NCBI RefSeq assembly: GCF_003056305.1
Contig: NZ_PYVX01000001.1
Span: forward strand, 434,001-498,000
Direction of reading: 5' to 3'
DNA length: 64,000 nt
Source: Halomonas denitrificans
Lineage (GTDB): Bacteria > Pseudomonadota > Gammaproteobacteria > Pseudomonadales > Halomonadaceae
Each line of letters begins with the position of its first letter. Position 1 is the first letter of the stretch. Shown one piece after another: positions 50,642 to 60,584 of the stretch. A program made the translations under genes and the position numbers. Under the pieces are notes generated by a model. That model saw nothing but the letters and a program-made list of their open reading frames with translations, did not search any database and was not told where the DNA came from.

Positions 50642-51628
50642 ATGACCACACCCAAGCTGCTCAACCGCCTGACCTTTCGCCAGCTTCAGGTGTTTCGTGC
50701 CGTCTATGACCAGCACTCCTACTCCCGGGCGGCCGAGGCGCTGGGGCTGACCCAGCCCGCGGTGAGCGCCCAGATCCGCCAGCTCGAGCAGGCCCTGGGC
50801 CAGCCGCTCTTCAAGTACGCCGGGCGCACCCTGCACCTGCTGCCCGCCGCCGATGCGCTGGCCGCCTCGACCCGCTCGATCTTCGGCCAGGTCTCGCGCC
50901 TGCAGATGACCCTCTCCGACATGGCCGGGACGCTCAACGGCGAGCTCAACCTCGCCGCGGTCTCCACCGCCCAGTACGTGGTGCCCCACCTGCTGGCCCG
51001 CTTTCGCGCCCACTACCCCGATATCGTGGTGCGCCTGCGGGTCTGCAGCCGGCGCCAGGCGCTGGAGCGGCTCGCCGAGCGGCGCGACGACCTGGTGATC
51101 ATGGCGCGGGTCCCCGAGGGCGACGAGCTGACCTTCATGCCGATCCTCGAGAGTGAGCTCGTGCCCGTGGTCTGGCCGGGTCACCCGCTGCTGGAGGCCG
51201 AACACCCCACCCTGGAGGACTTCGCGCGCCACTACGTACTGATGCGCGAGCCCGGCTCCGGGGTGCGCAGCGCCTTCGAGGAGCAGGCGGCCGAACAGGA
51301 CGTCTGGCTGCCCCACGCCATCGAGCTGGGCTCCAACGAGGCGGTCAAGCAGGGGGTGATGGCGCAGCTGGGGGTGGCCGTGCTGCCGCGCCTCGCCGTG
51401 CGCCTGGAGATCGAGGCAGGACTGCTCGTGCCGCTGGCCCTGCCAGGATTCCCGCTGCGCCACGCCTGGTGCACGGTGCATCCCCGCGACCACTTCCCGA
51501 CCCCGGTGACCGAGCTGTTCCTGCGGTTCGTGCGCGAGCACCTCGCCGAGCTCCACGAGCACTTCGCCGCGCCCCCGACCCCGCTGCCGAGCCACGGCGT
51601 CGACTGCCTGCCGATGACCGTCTATTGA
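50642..51628 (+). CDS. LysR-family regulator divergent from the DUF3141 gene
   Basis: 328 residues from the ATG at 50642. HTH at about 20-45 (QHSYSRAAEALGLTQPAVSAQI), effector domain from about 97 (GELNLAAVSTAQYVVPHLLARF). The N-terminal style (LTFRQLQVFRAVYDQ) resembles the CbbR-like branch, but no Calvin-cycle genes are here, so the target is open. Divergent arrangement with the DUF3141 gene (271-bp spacer) makes that gene, or itself, the first candidate target. No good ribosome site. Confidence 0.88.
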   Translation: MTTPKLLNRLTFRQLQVFRAVYDQHSYSRAAEALGLTQPAVSAQIRQLEQALGQPLFKYAGRTLHLLPAADALAASTRSIFGQVSRLQMTLSDMAGTLNGELNLAAVSTAQYVVPHLLARFRAHYPDIVVRLRVCSRRQALERLAERRDDLVIMARVPEGDELTFMPILESELVPVVWPGHPLLEAEHPTLEDFARHYVLMREPGSGVRSAFEEQAAEQDVWLPHAIELGSNEAVKQGVMAQLGVAVLPRLAVRLEIEAGLLVPLALPGFPLRHAWCTVHPRDHFPTPVTELFLRFVREHLAELHEHFAAPPTPLPSHGVDCLPMTVY

Positions 51629-51666
51629 GCGCCCGCGCTTGACCATACCCCCTTGACCCGCCGCCG

Positions 51667-51687
51667 GGGGCCAGCGCCCCTGGCCCC
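51667..51687 (+). terminator. Hairpin after the LysR gene
   Basis: GGGGCCAG (51667-51674) pairs with CTGGCCCC (51680-51687), 5-nt loop, 39 bp after the LysR stop. No U-tract; only a candidate. Confidence 0.35.
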
Positions 51688-51836
51688 GCCCGCTGTCCAG
51701 AAAGGTGACGGCTGTGGTAGGTTATGGGGCCTGAATCCCCGTACCATTCGACGTGCCAGGCTGACTGGAAACGCCGGTCGACGCGCCCCGAGCGCCGCCC
51801 CGGCGAGACAGCCGGCGAGCAGAGAGGCTCACAGCT

Positions 51837-52889
51837 ATGAGCGACACCCCCTCCCCACGCGTCTCCAGCGGCGAAAAGTATCGCAACGACCATGGCACGG
51901 CCGCCATCAAGGACGGCATGAAGGTGCGTCGCGAGGTCGAGGAAGGCGGCGTCAGCGGACGCAAGCCGAGCTGGCTGCGCGCCCAGATTCCCGGCGGCGA
52001 GCGCTTCGAGGCGGTCAAGAAGAACGTGGCCACCCACCGCTTGAGCACCGTGTGCGCCGAATCCCACTGCCCCAACCAGGGCGAGTGCTGGAGCAACGGC
52101 ACGGCGACCATCATGCTGATGGGCTCGGTATGCACCCGCGCCTGCCGCTTCTGCGCCGTGGACACCGGCAACCCCAGGGGCTGGCTGGACGCCGAGGAGC
52201 CGGAGAACACCGCACGCTCCGTGGAGCTGATGGGGCTGCGCTACATCGTGCTCACCTCGGTGGACCGGGACGACCTGCCCGACGGCGGCGCGGGCCACTA
52301 CGCGGACTGCATCCGCGCCATCAAGGCCCGCACCCCCGAGGTGGTCGTCGAGGCGCTGACGCCGGACTTCGACGCCGAGCCCGCGGCGATCGAGCGGGTG
52401 GTCGACTCCGGGCTCGAGGTCTTCGCCCAGAACGTCGAGACCGTCGAGCGGCTGACCTCGCGGGTCCGCGACCCGCGCGCCGGCTACCGCAAGACCCTCG
52501 ACGTGCTGGCCCACGCCAAGCGCCACCGCCCCGGGGTCATCACCAAGACCAGCCTGATGCTGGGCCTCGGCGAGACCGACGAGGAGATACTCGCGACCTT
52601 CGACGACCTGCGCGAGATCGGCGTCGACATCGTCACCCTCGGCCAGTACCTGCGCCCCACCCGCAACCACCTGCCGGTGGAGCGCTGGGTCACCCCGGAG
52701 GAGTTCGAACGCTACCGCGTGCTGGGCCTGGAGAAGGGCTTCATGGAAGTGCCGTCCGGCCCCCTGGTGCGCTCCAGCTACCGGGCCGACCGGGTGTTCG
52801 AGAAGAACAACCTGGGCCTCGCCGCCCCCGCCGAAGTGCCGGGCCAGGCGCCGGACCCCAACCGCATCGACGCCGTCAACGTCGGCTGA
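51837..52889 (+). CDS. lipA: Lipoyl synthase
   Basis: Radical SAM enzyme that inserts two sulfurs into octanoyl-protein. 350 residues. The auxiliary cluster cysteines are C73, C78 and C84 ([12 protein letters not shown]), and the SAM cluster cysteines C99, C103 and C106 (CTRACRFC). The C-terminal SSYRA serine motif is present. An N-terminal extension of about 30 residues relative to E. coli (321 aa). Convergent with lipB, which shares its terminator, instead of the tandem lipB-lipA order of E. coli. Confidence 0.98.
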   Translation: MSDTPSPRVSSGEKYRNDHGTAAIKDGMKVRREVEEGGVSGRKPSWLRAQIPGGERFEAVKKNVATHRLSTVCAESHCPNQGECWSNGTATIMLMGSVCTRACRFCAVDTGNPRGWLDAEEPENTARSVELMGLRYIVLTSVDRDDLPDGGAGHYADCIRAIKARTPEVVVEALTPDFDAEPAAIERVVDSGLEVFAQNVETVERLTSRVRDPRAGYRKTLDVLAHAKRHRPGVITKTSLMLGLGETDEEILATFDDLREIGVDIVTLGQYLRPTRNHLPVERWVTPEEFERYRVLGLEKGFMEVPSGPLVRSSYRADRVFEKNNLGLAAPAEVPGQAPDPNRIDAVNVG

Positions 52890-52922
52890 GCGTCGGCGCC
52901 CTCGCCGAGGCGCCCGAACACC

Positions 52923-52957
52923 AAAGACCCCCACCGCAAACGGTGGGGGTCTTTTGT
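52923..52957. terminator. Bidirectional terminator between lipA and lipB
   Basis: A perfect 14-bp stem (AAAGACCCCCACCG at 52923-52936 with 52941-52954) and CAAA loop; TTTTGTTG on the plus side, TTTGG on the minus side. 33 bp after lipA and 26 bp after lipB. Confidence 0.95.
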
Positions 52958-52980
52958 TGCATCACATGAGCCGCGGACGG

Positions 52981-53649
52981 CTAGGCGCTGGCGGGGGCGC
53001 GCTCGTCGCCCTCGACGAGCTCGCGGCCGAGCTCACGCGCCAGGCAGCGCGCCAACTCCATGCCGACCGCCGTCGCGGGGGGACAGTCGTCGACCAGGTC
53101 GGCCAGGCGCGTCATGGCCATGCCGGCGTAGCCGCAGGGGTTGATCCGCGAGAAGGGCGCGAGATCGCCGTCGACGTTGAGCGCCACCCCGTGGAAGCTC
53201 GCCCCGCGACGGATCCTGAGCCCCAGGGAGGCGATCTTGGCCTCCCCCACGTAGACGCCCGGCGCATCGGGGCGGGCATGGGCCGTCACGCCGTGCCCGG
53301 CCAGCAGCGCGATCACCGCCTGCTCCAGGGCGGTGACCAGGTCGCGCACGCCGAGGCGAGCGCGGCGCACGTCGAGCAGCGGGTAGAGCACCACCTGGCC
53401 GGGGCCGTGGTAGGTCACCTGGCCGCCGCGGTCGGTGGCGACCACCGGGATGTCGCCCGGCATCAGCAGGTGCTCGGGCTTGCCGGCCTGGCCCTGGGTG
53501 AACACCGGATCGTGCTCCACCAGCCAGAACTGGTCCGGCGTCTCGGCGTCGCGCTCGTCGGTCAGGCTGCGCATGGCCTGCCACACGGGGCCGTAGGGCC
53601 GCCGACCGAGGCGGTGCAGCGCGATCGGCGCCGTGCTGTCGAGCGCCAT
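52981..53649 (-). CDS. lipB: Octanoyl-[ACP]:protein transferase
   Basis: Transfers octanoyl from ACP to lipoyl domains, giving the LipA substrate. 222 residues from the ATG at 53649, which overlaps the ybeD stop by one base (TGATG). Motifs: [14 protein letters not shown], catalytic Lys in [11 protein letters not shown], catalytic Cys in NPCGYAG. The frame is open far upstream, but the coding there is a shadow of ybeD. Confidence 0.97.
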   Translation of the reverse strand: MALDSTAPIALHRLGRRPYGPVWQAMRSLTDERDAETPDQFWLVEHDPVFTQGQAGKPEHLLMPGDIPVVATDRGGQVTYHGPGQVVLYPLLDVRRARLGVRDLVTALEQAVIALLAGHGVTAHARPDAPGVYVGEAKIASLGLRIRRGASFHGVALNVDGDLAPFSRINPCGYAGMAMTRLADLVDDCPPATAVGMELARCLARELGRELVEGDERAPASA

Positions 53650-53960
53650 CACACCACCATGTGCACGCGGCCGGTGGCCTTGAGCTCGCCGAACAGCGCC
53701 TTGATCTGCACCTCGCCGGTGGCGCGCAGGGTCAGGCGCACCGAGACGAAGCGGCCGTTGCGGCTCGGCACCACCTGGATGCCCTCGGCGTCGAAGTCCG
53801 GGTCGTGGCGGACGACGATCTGACAGACCGTCGCCGCGAAGTCGTCGGCGGCATCGCCGACGACCTTGATGGGATAGTCGCAGGGAAAGGTGATCTTCGG
53901 CGGCGCATCGCCCGCCCGGGGCGCGGGCTTGCGAAGGTCGCGCAGGGAGTTGTCGCTCAT
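53649..53960 (-). CDS. ybeD: YbeD family protein (DUF493)
   Basis: 103 residues, ferredoxin-like (ACT-like) fold by family. Core motif: [17 protein letters not shown], and RPH/SRNG-type segment [13 protein letters not shown]. Proposed regulator-type protein without a settled role. It lies between dacA and lipB as in E. coli, translationally coupled to lipB. 168 bp downstream of dacA, after a strong terminator. Confidence 0.94.
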   Translation of the reverse strand: MSDNSLRDLRKPAPRAGDAPPKITFPCDYPIKVVGDAADDFAATVCQIVVRHDPDFDAEGIQVVPSRNGRFVSVRLTLRATGEVQIKALFGELKATGRVHMVV

Positions 53961-54043
53961 GATCGCGTCCGGATGGAGGGTATGCCCCTATTCTACGCAA
54001 GGCGGCGGCGGCGACCAACCGGACAGGCGCCGCCGGGGGCCGG

Positions 54044-54084
54044 AAACGCCACGGGCCGGCCCGAAGGGGGCCCTGCCCGTGGCG
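54044..54084 (-). terminator. Terminator of dacA
   Basis: CGCCACGGGC (54047-54056) pairs perfectly with GCCCGTGGCG (54075-54084), with an inner GGCCC/GGGCC helix. On the minus strand TTT follows. It separates dacA from ybeD-lipB. Confidence 0.7.
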
Positions 54085-54128
54085 CCTTGCCGCGACGAGC
54101 GCGTGGCGGGCGACGTGCGCCCGTCGAC

Positions 54129-55331
54129 TCAGTCGAACCAGCCGCGGGTCAGGTTGGTGAAGAAGCGCTGCACCTGATCGATCAGGCGCTTGAAGAAGCC
54201 GCCCTCCTCGATGCTCTCGAGGGCGACCAGCGGCCGCTCGCCGACCACTTCCTCGCCCTGGCGCACCTCCATGGTGCCGACCCGCTCGCCGGCGGCGATC
54301 GGCGCAGTCAGGTCGGCCTGGATGTCGAGCTTGGCGGTGAGCTCGTCGTCGCGTGCCCGCGGCACGGTCATGACCACGCTGCTGTCGACGCCGACGCGCA
54401 GCTCGTTCTTGTCGCCACCCCACACCTGCGGCGTGTTGAGCACGGCGCCGGCATCATACAGGTTCAGGGTCTCGTAGTAGCGAAAGCCGTAGCTCAGAAG
54501 CTTCTGGGACTCCTGGGCCCGCGCCTCCTCGGAGGCCGTGCCCATCACCACCGAGATCAGCCGCATGTCGTCACGCTCGGCGGAGGCGACCAGGCAGTAG
54601 CCCGCCTCCTCGGTCCAGCCGGTCTTCAGGCCGTCCACGCTGGCATCGCGCCACAGCAGCCGGTTGCGGTTCGGCTGCTCGATGCCGCCATAGGTGAACT
54701 CCTTCTGGCGATACATCCGGTAGTGCTCCGGATAGTCGTTGATGATGTGCTGGGAGAGCAGCGCCAGGTCGTGGGCCGAGGAGTAGTGGTTCTCGTCGGG
54801 CAGGCCCGTGGGATTGACGAAGTTGGTGTCGTGCATGCCCAGGCGCGTCGCGTGCTGGTTCATCAGGTCGGCGAAGGGACGTTCGCCGCCGGCCAGGTAC
54901 TCGGCCATGGCCACGCTGGCGTCGTTGCCCGAGACGATGACGATGCCGTGCAGGAGCTCGCTGACCGGCACCTGCTCGCCGACCTCGATGAACATCTTCG
55001 AGCCGCCGGTGCGCCAGGCCTTCTCGCTGACCGGCACCAGGCCGTCCGGGCTGATGTTGCCCTGATTGAGCTCGCGCTCCACCAGGTAGGCGGTCATCAG
55101 CTTGGTCAGGCTGGCCGGCGGCAGGCGCTCGCGGGAGTTGTGCTCGGCCAGTATCCGGCCGCTGTCGGCATCCATCAGGATCCACGAGCTGGCGGCCAGC
55201 TGCGGCGGCGAGGGAATCATGGTCTGCGGCTTGGGCACCGACTGGGCCGCGGCCTGTGACGCGACCAGCAGCAGGCTGACCAGCAGCGCCGGCAGCAGCC
55301 GGTGGCGGCGGAGGAAGAGCGTGAATCTCAT
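54129..55331 (-). CDS. dacA: D-alanyl-D-alanine carboxypeptidase (PBP5/6 type)
   Basis: Removes the terminal D-Ala of peptidoglycan stem peptides at the outer face of the inner membrane. 400 residues from the ATG at 55331. Signal peptide ends near ASQAAAQ. Active-site S74-L-T-K77, then SGN and LKTGWT. C-terminal beta domain, then an amphipathic helix ([16 protein letters not shown]) for membrane attachment. ATGs at 55346 and 55355 and a GTG at 55358 are in frame, but TATAAC at 55362-55367 puts the transcript start too close to them. Confidence 0.96.
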   Translation of the reverse strand: MRFTLFLRRHRLLPALLVSLLLVASQAAAQSVPKPQTMIPSPPQLAASSWILMDADSGRILAEHNSRERLPPASLTKLMTAYLVERELNQGNISPDGLVPVSEKAWRTGGSKMFIEVGEQVPVSELLHGIVIVSGNDASVAMAEYLAGGERPFADLMNQHATRLGMHDTNFVNPTGLPDENHYSSAHDLALLSQHIINDYPEHYRMYRQKEFTYGGIEQPNRNRLLWRDASVDGLKTGWTEEAGYCLVASAERDDMRLISVVMGTASEEARAQESQKLLSYGFRYYETLNLYDAGAVLNTPQVWGGDKNELRVGVDSSVVMTVPRARDDELTAKLDIQADLTAPIAAGERVGTMEVRQGEEVVGERPLVALESIEEGGFFKRLIDQVQRFFTNLTRGWFD

Positions 55332-55361
55332 GGCAAGGGTTCTCATCGGGTGCATCACAGG

Positions 55362-55396
55362 GTTATACGCAAGGGGACGCCGACTCAGTCGGCGTC
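55362..55396 (-). promoter_or_regulatory. Palindrome over the rlpA stop followed by a -10 box for dacA
   Basis: GACGCCGACT-C-AGTCGGCGTC (55376-55396) is a perfect 10-bp dyad with a single central base, overlapping the rlpA stop codon. On the minus strand it is followed by CCCCTTGCG and TATAAC (55362-55367), a -10-like box 31 bp before the dacA ATG. It may end rlpA transcripts and isolate a dacA promoter. Confidence 0.45.
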
Positions 55397-56308
55397 ATCG
55401 ACAATGAAGGCCTGGGCGAAGCCGGCCCGGCGCAAGGCCTCACGGACCGGGGCCACCTGCCCGGAGGGATCCAGCGGGCCGACCTGAACGCGGTGCAGGC
55501 CCGTGGCGCTGGCCACGCGCACCGGGCGGGCGATCTCCGCCTCCAGGCGCGCCTGCAGCGCCCGGGCCCCCTCCTCGGACCCCAGGGCGGCCACCTGCAG
55601 GAAGACGCCGTCCGCCGGCTCCTGGCGAGCGACCCGGGGCGCGTCGCTTGCCCCCGCGGGACGCGACGTCGCCGCGTCCTCGGTGGGCGCGGGCTCGGGG
55701 TCACCGCCACGCCTGGCGAGCCAGCGTTCCACGTCGATCGCCTCCACGCGCACCCGGCCGGTGCCCTGCTCGAGGATGCCCAGGCGCGCGGCCGCGGCAT
55801 AGGAGAGGTCGATCTCCCGCTCGCTGTGGAAGGGGCCGCGGTCGTTGACCCGCACGATCGCCGAGCGCCCGTTGTCGAGGCTGGTGACCCGGACGAAGCT
55901 CGGCAGCGGCAGGGAGCGGTGGGCGGCGCTCATCTTGTACATGTCGTAGATCTCGCCGTTGGAGGTGGCGTAGCCGTGGAACTTCTCGCCGTACCAGGAG
56001 GCCCGCCCCTCGCGGCGGTAGCCGCTGGCATCCGCCATCACCTCGTAGCGCTTGCCCCACACCTCGTAGGGGGACTTGTTGCCGCCCCGGGAGCGCGGCT
56101 CGCGCTGCGGCACGGCATCGGGCACCTGGGCGACATCCGGGGGATCCTCGGGGTAGGCGTCCCCGGCGAGCGCATAGCGCTCGCCGCCCTGGGTCGAGGC
56201 CGAGGCGTTCGAGTCGGCCGGCTCGACGGAGGCGGGCCGCGGGCCGCCGCTGCCGGCACAGCCGGCCAGCAGCGAGGCAAGGCTCAGGATCACCAGGACG
56301 CGTCTCAT
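55385..56308 (-). CDS. rlpA: Septal ring lytic transglycosylase RlpA
   Basis: 307 residues. Lipobox LLAGC (Cys near residue 16), an acidic/Ser linker, the double-psi beta-barrel domain at about 105-195 (GRASWYGEKFHGYATSNGEIYD, VRVNDRGPFHSEREIDLS), and a C-terminal SPOR domain (about 232-305). In Pseudomonas RlpA cleaves naked glycans and separates daughter cells. The ATG overlaps the mltB stop by 4 bp. Order dacA-rlpA-mltB-rodA-mrdA is normal for gammaproteobacteria outside the enterics. Confidence 0.96.
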   Translation of the reverse strand: MRRVLVILSLASLLAGCAGSGGPRPASVEPADSNASASTQGGERYALAGDAYPEDPPDVAQVPDAVPQREPRSRGGNKSPYEVWGKRYEVMADASGYRREGRASWYGEKFHGYATSNGEIYDMYKMSAAHRSLPLPSFVRVTSLDNGRSAIVRVNDRGPFHSEREIDLSYAAAARLGILEQGTGRVRVEAIDVERWLARRGGDPEPAPTEDAATSRPAGASDAPRVARQEPADGVFLQVAALGSEEGARALQARLEAEIARPVRVASATGLHRVQVGPLDPSGQVAPVREALRRAGFAQAFIVDDAD

Positions 56309-57372
56309 GAGGCCTCCTCGGACTGGGTATCGGCGGCCTCGAGCCAGCCGGGCTTGCGGCCGCGCGCCTCGGCGATCGCCTCGGCCAGCTCCGTCACCGC
56401 CATGGCGTAGAGGTGGCTGTGATTGTAGCGGGTGATCACGTAGAAATTGTGCTCGCCGAGCACGTAGCGCCAGCCGCCCTCGCCGTCCTCCAGCGCCACC
56501 GGCAGCAGCCGATGCTCGTCGCCCAGCGCGTCCGGCACCGCGAGCCCCGCCTCGGCGAGCCTGGCGGCCGCCACCGCGGGCGGGCGCGCGGCGCGATTGA
56601 AGGTGATGCCCTCGGGCGGCGTCGCCGGCCCCTCGACCGCGTGATAGATCGGGGCCTGCGGGCGCCAGCCGTGCTCGGCGAAGTAGTTGGCCACGCTGCC
56701 GATGGCGTCCACCGGATTGGTCCAGAGGTCGCGCAGGCCGTCGTCGTCGAAGTCCACCGCGTAGGCGCGGTAGCTCGTGGGGATGAACTGGGGGTAGCCC
56801 ATGGCCCCGGCGTAGGAGCCGGTCAGGCTGCCCGGCGCGCGCTGCTGCTCGAAGGCGATCGCCAGGAAGGCGGCCAGCTCGCCGCGGAAGAAGTCGCCCC
56901 GGCTCGGGTGGTGGAAGGCCAGGGTCGACAGCGAGTCGAGCACGCGATGGCGGCCGGTGACCTCCCCGTAGCGGGTCTCGACGCCGAGGATCGCCGCGAT
57001 GACCGCCGGCGGCACGCCGAAGTCGGCCTCGGCCCGCGCGAAGGCCTCGGCGTGGGCCTCGATGAAGGCCGCCCCGTTGGCGATGCGCGCCTCGTCGAGG
57101 AAGATCGCGCGGTACTCGGGCCAGGTCAGTCGGCGCTCGGCGGCGCCGCTCATGGCGTCGAGCACCGACGGGCGGTACTCGGCCGCCTGCAGGGCATCCT
57201 CGAGCCAGTCGCGGTCGATGCCCTGCCCGGCGAGTTCCTCCACCAGCCGGCGCGCCTCGGCGTGGCCCTGGGGATCGAAATCGGCCGCCGGCGAGCCGGC
57301 GGCGCCCAGCGCCAGCAGCCCTCCCGCCAGCCAGGCCTTCCAGCGTGTTCCCTGTGGTGACGACACCGTCAT
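56305..57372 (-). CDS. mltB: Membrane-bound lytic murein transglycosylase B
   Basis: 355 residues from the ATG at 57372 (GGGAG upstream). Signal peptide (about 10-30), not a lipoprotein: no Cys follows the hydrophobic core, unlike E. coli MltB; closer to soluble SltB types. Catalytic Glu132 in GVETRYGE. LSTLAFHHPSRGDFFRGEL and SYAGAMGYPQFIPTSYRAYA are typical. The gene sits between rodA and rlpA; frame upstream into rodA is a shadow. Confidence 0.94.
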   Translation of the reverse strand: MTVSSPQGTRWKAWLAGGLLALGAAGSPAADFDPQGHAEARRLVEELAGQGIDRDWLEDALQAAEYRPSVLDAMSGAAERRLTWPEYRAIFLDEARIANGAAFIEAHAEAFARAEADFGVPPAVIAAILGVETRYGEVTGRHRVLDSLSTLAFHHPSRGDFFRGELAAFLAIAFEQQRAPGSLTGSYAGAMGYPQFIPTSYRAYAVDFDDDGLRDLWTNPVDAIGSVANYFAEHGWRPQAPIYHAVEGPATPPEGITFNRAARPPAVAAARLAEAGLAVPDALGDEHRLLPVALEDGEGGWRYVLGEHNFYVITRYNHSHLYAMAVTELAEAIAEARGRKPGWLEAADTQSEEAS

Positions 57373-57401
57373 CGCAGCTCTCCCTGAGTCGTGTCGGCCG
57401 C

Positions 57402-58562
57402 CTAGCGCGGCAGCAGTCGGCGGTGGGCATTCACGGCCATGAGAATACCGAAACCGGCCATCAAGGTCACGCTGGAGGTCCCGCCATAGCTGACCAGCGG
57501 CAGGGGCACGCCGACCACCGGCAGGATGCCGCTGACCATGCCCACGTTGACGAAGACGTAGATGAAGAAGGTCAGGATGATGCTGCCCGCCACCAGCCGG
57601 CCGAAGGTCTCCTGGGCGGCTCCGGCGAGCCACAGCCCGCGCCCGACGATCAGCAGGTAGAGCACCAGGAAGGCGAGCATCCCGACGAGCCCGAACTCCT
57701 CGCCCAGCACCGCGACGATGAAGTCGGTGTGACGCTCGGGGAGGAACTCCAGCTGAGACTGCGTGCCCTGCAGCCAGCCCTTGCCCCAGAAGCCGCCGCT
57801 GCCGATGGCGGTGGTCGACTGGATGATGTTCCAGCCGGCACCCAGCGGGTCGCTCTCCGGGTCGAGGAAGGTCAGCACGCGCTGGCGCTGATAGTCGTGG
57901 AGGTTCATCCACAAAAGCGGCAGCGCCGCCGCCGCCAGGGCCCCGCAGAAGAAGATGAAGCGCCAGGAGAGCCCCGCCAGCACCACCACCAGCACCCCCG
58001 CCATCGCCACCAGCAAGGAGGTGCCGAGGTCGGGCTGCCGGGCGATCAGCCCCACCGGCAGGCCGATGATCACCGCGCACACGACCAGGTCGCGCCAGCG
58101 CGGCGGCAGCACCTGGCGGCTCAGCCAGGCGGCCACCATCATCGGCATGGCGAGCTTCATCAGCTCCGAGGGCTGGAAGCGGATCACGCCGGGAATCACC
58201 AGCCAGCGCTGGGCCCCCATGCCCATGTCGCCGATCAGCTCCACGGCCACCAGCATGCCGAGCCCCCCCACGTAGACCAGCGGCGTCCAGCGCAGCAGGG
58301 TCGCCGTGGAGAGCTGGGCGAGCCCGACCATCACCACCAGGGCGACGCCGAAGCGGATCGCCTGGGCGGTGACCACCGAGAAGCGCTGGCCGCTGGCGCT
58401 GTAGAGCACCACCAGGCCCGCCAGCATCAGCAGCAGCAGCATGCCGAGCAGCCAGGGGTCGAGGTGGATCCGCTCCCACAGGCTGCGGCGCCGGGCGATG
58501 CCGCTCAGCGAGGGTTTCACGGGGTGGCTGCGCAGGCCACGCGTCAGTTCGCTCCAGATCAT
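57402..58562 (-). CDS. rodA: Rod-shape-determining glycosyltransferase RodA
   Basis: SEDS-family peptidoglycan polymerase working with PBP2 in the elongasome. 386 residues with about ten helices. Motifs: IPGVIRFQPSELMKLAMPM, RQPDLGTSLL, GWNIIQSTTAIGSGGFWGKGW, FIVAVLGEEFGLVG and LPLVSYGGTSSV. It starts 3 bp after the mrdA stop, so the pair is co-translated. Confidence 0.98.
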   Translation of the reverse strand: MIWSELTRGLRSHPVKPSLSGIARRRSLWERIHLDPWLLGMLLLLMLAGLVVLYSASGQRFSVVTAQAIRFGVALVVMVGLAQLSTATLLRWTPLVYVGGLGMLVAVELIGDMGMGAQRWLVIPGVIRFQPSELMKLAMPMMVAAWLSRQVLPPRWRDLVVCAVIIGLPVGLIARQPDLGTSLLVAMAGVLVVVLAGLSWRFIFFCGALAAAALPLLWMNLHDYQRQRVLTFLDPESDPLGAGWNIIQSTTAIGSGGFWGKGWLQGTQSQLEFLPERHTDFIVAVLGEEFGLVGMLAFLVLYLLIVGRGLWLAGAAQETFGRLVAGSIILTFFIYVFVNVGMVSGILPVVGVPLPLVSYGGTSSVTLMAGFGILMAVNAHRRLLPR

Positions 58563-58565
58563 CCG

Positions 58566-60473
58566 TCAGTCTCCCGCCACGCGATTGTCCTCGCGCTCCA
58601 GCGCCTCGCGCACCTCGTCACTGTCCGGGGCCTCATCCTCGAGCAGCCAGGCATCGGTCATCGCCTTGGCCAGGTGGGCGGCATGGGTGCTGCCGCCCCC
58701 GGCATTCTCGACGATCACCGCCACGGCGATCTCGGGCTCCTCCACCGGCGCAAAGGCCATGAACAGCGCGTGGTCGCGCAGTCGCTCCTTGAGCTCGTCG
58801 GCGTTGTACTTCTCGTTCTGGCCCAGCGAGAAGACCTGGGCGGTGCCGGACTTGCCGGCCATGCGGTACTCGAGGTCGCTGCCGATGCGACGCGCCGTGC
58901 CCTCGCGGCCCGAGACGACCTTCTCCATGCCGGCGTAGACGCTGTCCCACCAGGCCTCGTTGCCGAGCTCGATGTCCGGGGGCGTATCGGGCAGCTCGAC
59001 CGGCAGCTCCCGGTCGCCGATGCGCTGGGCAAGGCGCGGCTTGACCCACTCGCCGCGATTGGCCAGCACCGCCGTGGCGGTGGCGAGCTGCAGCGGCGTG
59101 ACCTGCAGGTAGCCCTGGCCGATGCCCACCGAGAGCGTCTCGCCGGGGTACCAGGGCTGGTTGAAGCGCCCGCGTTTCCAGGTGCGCGAGGGCATCAGCG
59201 CATCGCTCTGCCCCTGGACGTCGTGGGCGACCCGCTCGCCGAAGCCGAAGGCGGTCATGTTCTCGTGGATGAGGTCGATCCCCAGCTCATGGGCCAGGGA
59301 ATAGAAGTAGGTGTTGTTGGAGACGGCCAGCGCCCGCTCCAGGTCGACCCGGCCATGCCCCCAGCGCAGCCAGTTGCGGTAGCGCCGCGAGTCGTTGGGC
59401 AGCTGGAAGTAGCCGGGATCGTAGATCACCTCGCCCGGCGTGATCGCGCCCTCCTTGAGGCCGGTGATGGCCATGAACGGCTTGATGGTCGAGCCCGGCG
59501 GATAGTGGCCGCGGATGGCGCGGTTGTAGAGCGGCAGATCCAGGTCCTCCTGCAGCGCCCGATAGGAGGCGACGTCGATGCCGGTGACGAACTGGTTGCT
59601 GTCGAAGCCCGGCACCGAGGCCAGGGCGAGGATCTCGCCGGTAGCCGGCGCGATGGCGACGATCGAGCCGCGGCGTCCGTCGAGCAGCTCCACGGCGAGC
59701 TTCTGCAGCTCGCTGTCCAGCGTCAGGGTCAGATCGCGACCGGGCACGGGATCGGTATGGCCGAGCTCGCGCAGCACCCGCCCGCGGGCGTTGGTCTCGA
59801 CCTTGCGCAGCCCCGCCTGGCCGTGCAGCTCGTCCTCGTAGAAGCGCTCCACCCCGCTCTTGCCGATGAAGTGGGTGCCGGCATAGTTGCCCGAATCCAG
59901 CCCCGCCAGCTCCTCGGCGTTGATCCGGCCCACGTAGCCCAGGGCGTGCACCATGGTCTCGGCGTCAGGATAGTAGCGCAGCAGCTGGGCCTCGACCTCG
60001 ACGCCGGGCAGGCGGTGGCGATTGACCGCCAGGCGGGCGATCTGCGCCTCGTCGAGGTCGCTCATCAACAGCGCCGGCTGGAAGGGGCGTTGGCGCTGGC
60101 GCGAACGCACCCGGAAGGCCTCGGCCTCCTCCTCGGGCAGCTCCAGCAGTTCCACCAGCAGGGCCAGGGTGGCGTCCAGGTCGTCGACCCGCTCGCGCAC
60201 CAGGGTCAGGTTGTAGGTGGGTCGGTTCTCGGCCAGCAGCTTGCCGTTGCGATCGTAGATCAGGCCGCGGGTCGGCGGCAGCGGCTCCACCCGCACCCGG
60301 TTCTTCTCGGAGCGCGTGCTGTAGACCTCGTGCTGCACCACCTGCAGGTAGAAGAGCCGCCCGCCCAGCAGCCCCGTCAGGACCAGCACCACCAGCACGG
60401 CCAGCAGCGATCGCATGCGGAACACGCGCAGCTCCTGTTCCGGATTCTTCAGGGTATCGCGGCGGCGACGCAT
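58566..60473 (-). CDS. mrdA: Penicillin-binding protein 2 (elongation transpeptidase)
   Basis: 635 residues. One N-terminal membrane helix (about 22-42), the pedestal domain, and the transpeptidase domain with S328-T-I-K331 (E. coli S330), VSNNTYF and KSGTAQ. Cross-links peptidoglycan during rod growth and activates RodA. The gene is 111 bp downstream of rlmH, with a weak ribosome site. Confidence 0.98.
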   Translation of the reverse strand: MRRRRDTLKNPEQELRVFRMRSLLAVLVVLVLTGLLGGRLFYLQVVQHEVYSTRSEKNRVRVEPLPPTRGLIYDRNGKLLAENRPTYNLTLVRERVDDLDATLALLVELLELPEEEAEAFRVRSRQRQRPFQPALLMSDLDEAQIARLAVNRHRLPGVEVEAQLLRYYPDAETMVHALGYVGRINAEELAGLDSGNYAGTHFIGKSGVERFYEDELHGQAGLRKVETNARGRVLRELGHTDPVPGRDLTLTLDSELQKLAVELLDGRRGSIVAIAPATGEILALASVPGFDSNQFVTGIDVASYRALQEDLDLPLYNRAIRGHYPPGSTIKPFMAITGLKEGAITPGEVIYDPGYFQLPNDSRRYRNWLRWGHGRVDLERALAVSNNTYFYSLAHELGIDLIHENMTAFGFGERVAHDVQGQSDALMPSRTWKRGRFNQPWYPGETLSVGIGQGYLQVTPLQLATATAVLANRGEWVKPRLAQRIGDRELPVELPDTPPDIELGNEAWWDSVYAGMEKVVSGREGTARRIGSDLEYRMAGKSGTAQVFSLGQNEKYNADELKERLRDHALFMAFAPVEEPEIAVAVIVENAGGGSTHAAHLAKAMTDAWLLEDEAPDSDEVREALEREDNRVAGD

Positions 60474-60584
60474 GCTAGGTAATGCCCTCGAAATGATGAC
60501 GCTTAGAGCCTTCGGCGGTGTTCACGAACGGACCTCGGCGGCTTGCAGAATCGCACCGTCAGCGCGGCCCGGTGCGGCGCGCCG

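Noticed and set aside
51667..51687. A strong intrinsic terminator after the LysR gene
   Set aside because: The stem is good but there is no U-tract, so it is listed only as a low-confidence hairpin.
54080..55300. Frameshift or second gene within dacA
   Set aside because: Alternative frames are shadows; dacA is continuous with all motifs in order.
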